From: Chaenocephalus aceratus
Lineage: Eukaryota; Chordata; Actinopteri; Perciformes; Channichthyidae
Assembly (NCBI GenBank): GCA_023974075.1
Contig: JAMFTG010000152.1
Coordinates: forward strand, 124,001-188,000
Length of the DNA: 64,000 nucleotides
Direction of reading: 5' to 3'
The notes beneath the pieces are model-generated. The model saw only the letters and a list, made by a program, of their open reading frames with translations, did no database searches and was not told the origin of the DNA. Each line of letters opens with the position of its first letter. Positions within the stretch are counted from its first letter, which is position 1. Positions 54,963 through 64,000 of this stretch are shown here, piece by piece. The position numbers and the translations under genes were made by a program.

Positions 54963-55640
54963 ACTACGGACTACTGCAACTCTACTGCAACTCCCTCCTG
55001 GCTGGTCTACCTGCATGAGCCATCCGACCTCTGCAGCTCATCCAGAATGCAGCGGCTCGCCTGGTCTTCAACCTTCCTGAATGTTCCCACACCACGCCGC
55101 TCCTCCGCTCCCTCCACTGGCTTCCGGTAACTGCTAGAATCCACTTCAAGACCCTGGTGCTTGCGTACCATGCTGAGAATGGATCTGGCCCGTCCTACAT
55201 CCAGGACACGGTTAAACCGTACACCCCAGCACGTGCACTCCGCTCTGCATCAGCCAGACGGCTCGCTGCACCCTCGCTGCGAAGGGGACCCAAGTTCCCA
55301 TCAGCAGAAACACGTGGGTTTGCTGTCCTGGCTCCAAGATGGTGGAATGAGCTCCCATTGACATCAGGACAGAAGAAAGCTCACACACCTTCCAGACTGA
55401 AACTCATCTCTTTCGACTCCACCTCGAGGATAGAACTATTAACAAAGCACTTATATACTAACAAAGGACTGGCTTATCTATAGCCAGCTGAGTAGCACTT
55501 GCAATACTTGGCTCTATGAAACCTGATGTACTTTATGATTCTGTTTTCTTCAAGTTTGTGTCTTGTTGGTCGAACGCACTTATTGTAAGTCGCTTTGGAT
55601 AAAAGCGTCAGCTAAATGCAATGTAATGTAATGTAATATA
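54963..55640 (+). mobile_element. L2 3' fragment
   Basis: The plus strand encodes [35 protein letters not shown] and the L2 C-terminus with a frameshift near 55390. It ends with the 3' tail TAAGTCGCTTTGGATAAAAG then AATGTAATGTAATATAATA. It is 5' truncated at 54963, where it cuts off the right arm of the promoter block. Confidence 0.85.
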
Positions 55641-56780
55641 ATATACTATAACTTTGAGCCAAATACTTGTTTTTGGGCTGTATAAATAAATTGACTTGAA
55701 ACAGTTGCTGGTTTAGAGTACTGGCACCTTTTTTATTTCAATTCAAGCACTGGTCTGAAGGGACTGTAAGGTGGGAGGTGCTGCCTGTCTGTCTGAAGTG
55801 ACTGCAGATGTCCGCACGCTGTGCAGGAGACGTGGAGGGAGGGAGAGCTACGGAACTTCACAGTCTAATCTCCCGACCTGATATCTTTATTTTGTATTCA
55901 ATCAATATATTTTTGGAAAGGGAAACTGTGCGCAAACAGCAGTAGATATATATTCATTTATTTAAAAAATAAAAAATTGGGAAAAAAGGGCACTTTCTCT
56001 GGAGGAAGAAAAAGGGCAGGGGCTCCAGCCCACTTTGGCGTCTATGAGTGCACGTGCTTGCTTAAATGTATAAGCCCACCCTTTGAATCAGTGATGAAGT
56101 AAATGGAGGCCCAATTCCAAACCACACCCACTCCCCCTCCGTCTGAAGTCACACTCACAGCTGAACGAGGCTAGCTCCTTTCAGACGGAGGGTGTACATT
56201 AAGCGGCAAGCATTGGAACAAACTCCCCGGCAGAAACAAGAAATGCCGTAACTTGTTTTAACAACGGTTTCAAATCAGCATCTCTTGATAATACAATTAT
56301 TTATTTTAAATCAAACTCCAAAAATCTTTAATTGTCTTGTCTTGTCTTTTTTGTAAAGCTCTTCTAGTTTTAAAACCAGATGTTTATAAGCTTCTTATTG
56401 TTTGCAACAGTCTGAGTTAAAAAGAATACGAGGGAACCAGAGGCGGCGCTAGGGGGTGGCTACTTGGGCTCAAAACAATTTTTATTTTGTTTTCGCGCGT
56501 GGAATTATACCGGCTCTCGTTTCAGTACACATACCAACGGAACCATAGCAACGGAACTGACAGGCAACTGTTATGGAAATCTAGGACCCAACACTGTGGA
56601 GAGTACAAGTCAAAGTGATCAAAACAAATAAATGGTGAATCAAACAGAGCTGTCTTTCTAGTTATTTATTTGAAGCTTCAAATAACTGACAGGCAACACT
56701 CTGAATCCGATTGGCTGTGACTGCATCCACTCAGTGCCTGATTCAGAAACGTGACTCTTACACTCTTTACGTCACAAACA
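55641..56780. other. No gene seen
   Basis: Unique or unassigned repeat DNA. AGAGGCGGCGCTAGGGGGTGG near 56441 resembles the start of a hAT-type non-autonomous element, without a matching right end that I can identify. Confidence 0.4.
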
Positions 56781-57418
56781 AAGATGGTGGATGAGAATAG
56801 ATCTATAAAACGATAAGCAATGCGCAGTGGATCGGAAGAGGACGGTGTGTCGGCGTTGTTCGATAGCGGTGCGGTATGCTAATGGGAACACACGCCAAAC
56901 ATGCTAAATCACATCAGAAGGCATCACTCAGATGTGCCAATCACCGGAGCCCGGCAAAAGACAACAGCAGTTCAACAGCTGATCCCCGCTGTTTTTAAGA
57001 AGCCAATAGACATGAGAGCCGAGAGACCAAAATAAATAACGGAAGCTTTTGGCATATGTTTTTCAACGACTTTGCGCTCTGGAAACACTTTCTTATTATT
57101 TATGATGTAATATTTTCAAGACATTCTTTTTAGTTTTTCAGCTTGATGAAACCTTTTAGTTTGACATCAGCCATTATAGATACTATGGCCATCTGAGTGT
57201 GTGGTTTGCTTTTAACTGTTTAATACAGTTAATTATTCAAAATGTCAGAGTTCCTTATTTTTAAACTGAAACTTGCGCTACTGTTCAAAAGTAAATAACA
57301 ACAAACCTGGAATTATGCATTTGGGACTTTTTTTTGCTTTTTCTTGTTGTACCGAACCGTGACCCCCAAACCGAGGTACGAACCGAACCGTGACGTCTGT
57401 GAACCGTTACACCGCTAG
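56781..57418 (+). pseudogene. hAT fragment with BED finger and 3' end
   Basis: From about 56830 the plus strand reads VDRKRTVCRRCSIAVRYANG and, after a frameshift near 56895, NMLNHIRRHHSDVPITGARQ. Together these give the C-x2-C and H-x4-H of a BED zinc finger. The right end GTGAACCGTTACACCGCTA (57400-57418) is the inverted partner of the TAGGGGTGTAACG terminus at 31984. Most of the transposase is deleted. Confidence 0.75.
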
Positions 57419-58205
57419 TCCCCGGTGTTCCAGGGAACTCACCAAGTGTCAGAAAACACAACCCTCTCTCTTTTCCTCCATACCCAAATCTCTAAAAACG
57501 GGGCTGCAACGGATCTGATACAGACTGATCTTATAATAATATAATAATAATCCTTATATTTATTATAGCGCTTTCTCAATGACTCTCAAAGCGCTTTACA
57601 AATACACATTACACATACAGATCATACATGTAATGGTCATCTACTGTGGACAATACCCACAGGAGCAAATTCGGGTGAAGTGTCTTGCCCAAGGACACAC
57701 CGGCCTGCCTGATCTTGAATTATTTTCTACGTCACAGAAGTGGTGCTCCGCTTATTGGTCAATTCTCCACCTATCAGGGGAATGTGGGGTTGGGCCACGG
57801 CCGGCCATTGCGCTGGAGACGATGTAGTACATATGCCAGGCTTGTAAGTGGCGCTGTAGTCTGCCACAAAAGCAGCGAAGAAGACTTCCCGCGCATGGTT
57901 GCCCTTCTGTTTATACTCTGCTCTGGCTCTTTTTCTCCCTCCCCGAGGCAAGCGTTTACTCCCGCTGCTGTAATTCAATGCAATCCCTCCCTCGCTGTAA
58001 TTCTCTCCAGTAGTCCACCAGCAGATGACAAACACCCACCTCTCCGGCTCTTCCAAGGAACGAGGGGACCGTGTGGCAGAGTTTCAGTTCGATTTTTATT
58101 TCGCCGGTCAACATGTCCGTTAAAGTTTAAATCTTCCGGACAAAATTAGAAAAGTGCCGGTCAAAGGTCTTCTTTGTTATTTATTGAGCTTTAAAACAAA
58201 TGAAT
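57419..58205. repeat. Repeat fragments, no gene
   Basis: 57420-57530 matches the end region of the Myb-like segment (32794-32905). 57535-57720 is a SINE-like repeat with TTATAGCGCTTTCTC and TGCCCAAGGACACAC. The remainder has no supportable gene. Confidence 0.5.
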
Positions 58206-58515
58206 AACGACTCTATATAATAATAATTTAAGAATAAAACACGGAGGACGGAGATCTATTTTTCTCCCCCTCTTCTCCCCGCTGCAGCCCAGCAGCTGAT
58301 CTCGGAGCACGCGCCCCTCTCCTGCAGGGGGGCGTGGTTCAGCTCACAGAATCAGCCCCCTGCAAAAACAGCGCTGGAAAGAGCAAATGGAGCGAAATGA
58401 GGCATGGCTAAAATGCAGGATCTGTTTGGTATTTTGAAAGAAAAACTATTTATATACTTTATATAGGTATGGCCCTACAATATATTGTTCAAATATAGCA
58501 TGATATGTCCCCTTT
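58206..58515 (+). repeat. Interspersed repeat, inverse of 13905-14195
   Basis: Contains CTGCAGGGGGGCGTGG, CACAGAATCAGCCCCCTGCA and the terminus GCATGATATGTCCCCTTTAA. A third relative lies at 33020-33190. Confidence 0.65.
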
Positions 58516-59290
58516 AAGGTATTATTAAGGTAGGGTTAATGTTGCTCTCAAAGTGCACCAGATTGATGCTTTTAACTTCAATATTTAAAAAAAAAAAAAT
58601 CTTCCCGGGGGAGCATGCCCCCGGACCCCCCTAGAGGAGGTGACGACCCCCCTAAAGGATGTTTGGTCCACCCCCCACTTGTAAAAAAAATAGTACTTTA
58701 CCCCCCCCCCCCCCAACAACTCCTGGGCTAAGCCCCGGATCTCCTACAATCCTAAATCCGCCTCTGGAGGGAACACTGTATGAAGATATTAAAGGTCTCT
58801 TGTTGTTCAGTTTATCAGTACATGTTGGAGCTGTTTGTGAGCAGCGTGTTTCCTAACGGACACACACACGTTGGTCGGTCAGGTGGAGCAGCAGGTGAAG
58901 TCAGGTGATGCAGACTCTGGCCGTTTCTCAATCTCGAGGAAACTGGCTTCCAAGCCAATATTTCAAGGATGCTACGTCATCGAGTGCCGCCGAAGGACTG
59001 TTCCAATCTCCAGCATATTTGGAATTCCACCAAGGCCGCGTCCTTGGTTTGGGGGTAATTTGGAGGCTGCACATGGGTAGACTTTGCGTCCTTCAAATCC
59101 CCACAATGCTTTGCGCACGGACCAATTTCCCCAAATCTGTGGCGGAAAATCTAATTTTATTTAAAGTCAAATCATAACTATTTTATGTAGTTTAATCATT
59201 TGTATTTAGGTGGTCGCTCAGTTTTTCAAATGTACACCATTCGCCAACAGGGGGTTATCATACTCTATTTCAGCCCTGTTACTAAAGTGC
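58516..59290. repeat. Repeat DNA, no gene
   Basis: 58560-58675 is a diverged copy of the 3180-3345 minisatellite neighbourhood. A C-run is at about 58700. 58918-59160 starts GGCCGTTTCTCAATCTCGAG and looks like a MITE end. No coding domain is present. Confidence 0.45.
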
Positions 59291-59760
59291 TGATTCTCAG
59301 CTAATAATAATAATAATTCCTTGCATTTATTATAGCGCTTTTCCAGTGCTCAAAGCGCTTTACAGATACACATTACACATATTTTTTTTTTTGTATATAC
59401 ATGCAATGTTCCCTGGAGACAATACCCACAGGAGCAAGTTCAGGTGAAATGTCTTGCCCAAGGACACACCGGCTTTACAGACGCAGCAGCAGCGGGTTTC
59501 ACCCCTTGATCTGATGATCATTGCACAGCGCACTGCGCCACACCGTCCATCTTCACGCCTCAAATTCATCGAGGCGCTTTTACAAGTATACATTGATATT
59601 ATACATGTACTGTGCACAATACCCACAGGAGCAAATCCGGGTGAAGTGTCTTGCCCAAGGACACAACGGCTTTACAGACGCAGTGGCGGCGGGAGCGGGT
59701 TTCGAACCGGAGTTCCCCAGCACCCCCCTTGATCTGAGGATCAGATGCACCCGTCCCAGC
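59291..59760 (+). repeat. SINE-like repeat, partly tandem
   Basis: The pattern CAATACCCACAGGAGCAA ... TGTCTTGCCCAAGGACACA ... GGCTTTACAGACGCAG occurs twice, about 200 bp apart. The second copy ends in GCGGGTTTCGAACCGGAG, a B-box-like motif. The start is the TTATAGCGCTTTTCC type also found near 57560 and, inverted, at 2252-2332. Confidence 0.6.
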
Positions 59761-60541
59761 TAAATGTTGCCGTGATTAAATGCCATATCATGTTCCAAAC
59801 CACATCAAGGATTATATCTGAAAGCAGTATGGAGCTCGGATGCGTTTTCTCTTGCGGTTCACGGACAGTACCTTTTCATATCCTGCTTAGCCTCTCCAGT
59901 ACAGCTTGGCTCTGAGTGTTAGCGATGCTTGCTCATGTAAACAAAGACCATATTACTTCCAAAACACGTCACGCATTGTTTCTGATAGCCAGGGTTAGGT
60001 TGTAATGGAATACATGTAACGGCGTTAATCAGAATAAAAAAATCAAGTAACTGTATTCAGCTCACGTTATATTTGAGTAACGCGTAATCTGATTACAGTT
60101 ACTTTCGGTCAAGATCTGTCTGTGTTTTATTTTGTATTTAACCTGTTAAAACAGGACCGGTCAAATTTGACCGCGAACACCAAAGTAAGGGAGGGGGGAA
60201 CGAAAACAACAGGAGGGTTAGTATGCACTCTAAACACTGACCGTAGTTTTGATGTGATACCATATGCTGCCACAGGATGGCGCCAGTGTAAAGCTAATAA
60301 CATAATTTTCCAAATCAGTAAAAAAAGATTTTAAATAGAAAAACATTTATTATCTGATAGATCAATGAGATAAGTTGGAGATAAATAATATATTTTATTT
60401 AATAAAAAGCATTTTTGAAAATGAAAAAACGTTTTTAGATGTGATACCATGTGCTGCCACAGGATGGAGGTGATGTACAGCTAATGATTCACATCAACTT
60501 CTCTCCCTGACAGGAAGTGAGAGGGCCTCTTTCAAGTCAGA
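59761..60541. repeat. Repeat DNA, no gene
   Basis: 60000-60110 resembles an interspersed fish repeat with GTAACTGTATTC-type motifs. A 14-bp perfect palindrome GGTCAAATTTGACC lies at 60159-60172. GATGTGATACCAT(A/G)TGCTGC is repeated at about 60251 and 60438. No coding feature is seen. Confidence 0.45.
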
Positions 60542-61606
60542 GGCTGAAGTCGAATAGTCCATTTAGCTTAGGAACCTTCCTAAAGGAGTGAAATGACCCG
60601 GAAGTCCCTCAGTGGCAGCCATGATAAGTGCCGTTCCAATTCTCTAGAATGATGAGAATGAAAGGAAAGGAGGTTTCAAACTTCCTTTATCGCCTCCTTT
60701 AGCTTAGGAACCACTGGACCTCCCTAACCGACAGGAGAGGAGAAAATGCTGCCCCACAATGCATTGCAGCCGCAGCATTTGCCGTCACTCAACAGTCGGC
60801 CGTTCACTGAAACAACCGATTATGACCGAGAAATGATATCATGAAAGTTACGGTGCTTATTAAGCTTTTTAAAACATAGGTGGTAAGTTGCCAAAGTGCT
60901 TTGTTTTGAACGTTCATCAGTATTATAATCAAAAAGAGAAATATGAACGTTAGTTTTTACTGAAATGATCAAATAAAGTCAACATCTCAGTCTTTACTGA
61001 GCTGTGTGGGGTTTGTTCAACTTTTAAAAGATGTTCTGAATGGTGATATACACAGTGATAGATGTTAAGGACTAACGTTTATAATAAATACATCTGTATT
61101 GATTTAAGATCTTTAGTTCATACAATCATACGTATTGGGATCATTTGTCTTAATGTGGACCGGAGGGAGAGGGGGACGAGCATAAGTTTCACTTTCCTTT
61201 TTTATTTCAATTCCAGCTTTGGTCCTGAAGAATCTGTTTCTCTGTTGTCCACGTTCATAAAGCAAAGCAGCAGCATCAGAGCACGGTGCAGAGTCTCTAG
61301 ATGAGTTCACAGGAGTCCCTCGTTCTTATTGAACATCCATGTTGTAGTCCGCTGTATAGAAAACTGTGGTTTCCATGGTTACCCCACAGCAGCAGACGCA
61401 CATTCAGGACGTCCGCTGGCGCATCATAAACACGTCGGATAGTGAAGTGCAGTCGATTCTCTAAAGTACCGCAGTCTCTTCTCCTAAGTCCTTTTGAATT
61501 CTCCTATCCACTATCCCTTAACCCCGTGACCTTTCACTCAGAGGTCAAGGAATAGACGATAGGGTTAGAACTTAGGAGCTGATCTTTGGACTATTCGACT
61601 GCAGCC
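60542..61606. mobile_element. TIR DNA transposon, copy 2
   Basis: Second copy of 20220-21265, with the same inverted ends. It is flanked by CAGA on both sides (60538-60541 and 61607-61610), a possible 4-bp duplication that differs in length from the TTG at copy 1. It is non-coding as far as I can tell. Confidence 0.8.
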
Positions 61607-64000
61607 CAGAGTAACGCAGGAAGGTGGACGTGAGTGCGAGATTGAGAGCAGCTGGTGGAATGGCGTCTTTGAGTCCTGGAGAGGAGGATATGGAAAGTGC
61701 ATCTGAAGGAGAAGGAGGATGGAATGAAGTGGAAAAAGACTTCAAGAAAGAACATAGACATGTCCAGTGACAGTCTCAGTGAATCTGATTCACAGAATGA
61801 CTTGAAGAGAGTAAAGAAAAGGATTGAGGATGAAGAGTGGAAAGTGATTGTGGAGTTTGGTGAGCAATCCGCAGCTAAGCTCATCCAGCGGCCCTGACTG
61901 AAGCAATTCACAAAGAAATTGGACCGATGAAGCGAGCAAGATTTCTGAGCAAAGGACGGATGTTGATGGAATTGATGAACGCAAAACAACAGGAACAGTC
62001 ACTGAAAATGAAGACCCTGAATGAAGTTCGAATTAAATGCCATGTTCCTGGAGCAAATGGGAAAAGACTTGGAGATTGATTGATTGAAAAGTGTATTAAC
62101 AGCTTGTATATTGGGTACAGTACAGTACAGCTAAAAAAATACAATTGTTAAGGGGATGCAGACCAGAGAAAGACTTTCGTCTTGTTTACATCAGGGTCCC
62201 CCATTTCCAATGCATCATATCATTTAAGACATATAAGACATATTTGACATACAGATTGCTTATTTACAATTTACATTTTAGATTTCGTTCTAATACATCC
62301 TAACCGGACATTTAATACATACCAAGTCTACAGATATACAGTTAGTAACATAGTCTAAAATGCGAGTATATACATAGATGGGGGGGGGGAGCTGTCCATT
62401 GGACGACAGGTTGAGATTTGTACCATTACCGGGGCCAGTTTTGCAATGCTCTCCCCGAAGGTGCTCTTTAAGAGTTATCAGTGGAGCTCCCATAGAGGTC
62501 GGCATAGAAGAGCTCAAGAAAGAAATGAAAGAGGGGAAGTGTCCGTAGCTAAGCGTCTTCCTACGAGGTATCAGGGTGAGATAGTGGATAGTTTGTCTGT
62601 TCTTCTTCAGTTTGAAGAAACAGTTCAACAGAAGATAACGATCGGTTGCATGAGCGTTCCAGTCAGAGAATGCATCCCTGAACCTCTGCGCTGTAGGGTT
62701 GGGCACGTGGCAGACGGGTGCAAAGCAACTACGCCCAGGTGTCCAACATGTGCGGGGAACATGCATATGGTGCTGCAGGTGCTAAGGTGACATGTCGTAA
62801 CTGTGGTGGGGAACGTAGTGCTGCGTGTCAGGGCTGCGAAGTGCAGACAAAGGCCACGGAGGTGCAGAGATACAAAGTCTCATATGCTGAAGCAACAGAA
62901 CAGGTTTCACTAAACATAGATAGGAAATCCCAAGTAGCAGCAAGTATGTTCTCTTCAAAAGACTTTCCCAACCTCCCACAGGCGAAGGAAAGCTGCACAA
63001 AGTGTTCACATCAGTGTGTGAGAGGAGAGGATGCATTGACTGAAAACAACAGTGGAAGCAGCAGGTGCATGTTTGGGGATAAAGGATGCATGATATGCTC
63101 GCCCCCAATAATGAAGATTCACAGAGTAGTGAGTAGATGAGTGGTGTTTCTCGTTCTGCGGTGGAACGCTAGAAGCCTTCTTGCAAATGGACAAGAATTC
63201 GAGACTTATATATATCAGTTAAAAGAAAAACCAGACGTTATTTGTATTCCAGAAACATGGCTGAAGACTCACTTGGACTTCCTAAGTGAGGGATATTCTG
63301 CGATAAGACAAGATAGAAATGATGGCCAGGGGGGGGTGTGCAGTCTTTATCAGAGAAGTCATGTCTTATAGCAGGCGAACATTTAAGAACAGTCATGATG
63401 TAGAAATAGTGGGTGTAGAAGTTTGGATTAATAAAGGAAAGTTAGTTTCCTGAATTTTTATAATCCATGTAATAAACTAAGAGGAATTAGACAGTCTTTG
63501 CCAAGGACATGAAATGATATGGTGATTTTAATGCACGTAACACGATGTGGGGAGGGGGATCAACAGATTACACCGGACAGGTGGTGGAGGACTTCATGGA
63601 GGCAAAGGAATTAGTTTGTTTAAATAATGGGAAAGACTCAATGTTAGAGATGGAACAGAGTCTGCGATCGACCTAACTCTTGTAACGAGTGAATTAGCTT
63701 CGGGTAGCAGTTGGGAGTATTGGCCAATAACAGTTTGGGAGTGATCATCTTCCGATTATAATCAAGTCTGATATAAGTAAAGTGGTCGAGCTAGACGGTA
63801 CCATGAGACGGGCCTTTCCAGAGCAAATTGAGATGTTTGCTAAAGTGTGTGATAATGAATTTGATCAGATTGATATGGCAGGAAGTATTGATGGAATAAA
63901 TGAGCAATTTACTTATTTAGCGCTAATCAAACTATTGGGAATACAAACTGGTAAACTTGGTAAATGTGTTAAGCAGAGGTCGCGTTAACCGAATATTTTC
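61607..64000 (+). pseudogene. LINE 5' half: ORF1 zinc knuckles and endonuclease
   Basis: ORF1 pieces: MASLSPGEEDMESASEG near 61660, DEEWKVIVEFGEQSAAKLIQ (to about 61890) and KARFLSKGRMLMELM-like sequence. Unrelated DNA then intervenes (about 62090-62440), after which PIEVGIEELKKEMKEGK, KITIGCMSVPVRECIPEPLR and cysteine-rich RVGHVADGCKATTPRCPTC then CRNCGGERSAACQGCE follow, the CCHC knuckles, one with a deletion. From 63150: LRWNARSLLANGQEF, EKPDVICIPETWLKTHLDF, GDFNA-type sequence near 63525 and a SDH-type motif near 63740, all APE-endonuclease features. Several frameshifts are present. It continues beyond the window. The family resembles I/jockey-group fish LINEs; the clade is not assigned. 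Confidence 0.8.

Overview
The window is vertebrate nuclear DNA, most likely from a ray-finned fish and probably a percomorph. The evidence is a dense mixture of fish-type L2/CR1-like and other APE-type LINEs, hAT-family and Tc1 DNA transposons, MITEs, very long (AC)n microsatellites, intron-containing genes with canonical splice sites, and a cluster of C2H2 zinc-finger genes. No prokaryotic gene organisation is present. Almost everything outside the zinc-finger genes is transposon-derived.

The organising feature is a tandemly duplicated gene unit on the minus strand. Each unit has, in + coordinates, a large C2H2 exon, a TE-filled intron, a 66-bp coding exon that supplies the ATG, a short intron, a probable 5'UTR exon, and a promoter-like block lying between long inverted repeats. 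Unit 1 has its C2H2 exon at 7196-8381 and small exon at 16721-16786. Unit 2 has 27634-29164 and 36189-36254. Unit 3 has 50009-50950 and 53114-53179. Exon phases agree in all three. Length arithmetic gives 14, 18 and 11 fingers. Unit 3 is intact (324 codons before the stop). Unit 1 has an 8-bp deletion in finger 10, and unit 2 has three 1-base indels in T runs. The flanking duplicated blocks (about 2166-9733 with 22661-30718; 12056-19671 with 34347-39272; 21676-22342 with 48373-49033) show how the units arose and which TE insertions came later.

Region by region: 1-713 has no gene. 840-2690 is a decayed LINE. 2700-9733 is the 3' flank and C2H2 exon of unit 1. 9734-12960 is a LINE with an L2 nested in its reverse transcriptase. 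13106-16623 is a LINE 3' end split by a hAT element that itself carries a nested hAT. 16640-21265 holds the 5' exons and promoter of unit 1, tRNA-like relics, a palindrome and a TIR transposon. 21266-30720 is unit 2's 3' half. 30480-36055 is mixed LINE, hAT and Myb/SANT-like transposon-associated sequence. 36189-39272 is unit 2's 5' half. 39273-48372 is a TE block whose centrepiece is an L2 with an open RT frame interrupted by a hAT with a perfect 8-bp target-site duplication. 48373-54962 is the compact unit 3. 54963-64000 is further TE sequence, ending in the 5' half of a LINE with zinc-knuckle ORF1 and endonuclease.

The most unusual signal is at unit 3: the intact zinc-finger gene carries about 152 (AC) units directly at the 5' splice site of its first exon, so the pre-mRNA would read AG|(GU)n. 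The equivalent donor in the other two copies is followed by ordinary sequence. The promoter and first exon of all three genes also sit between long inverted copies of a fish MITE-like sequence.
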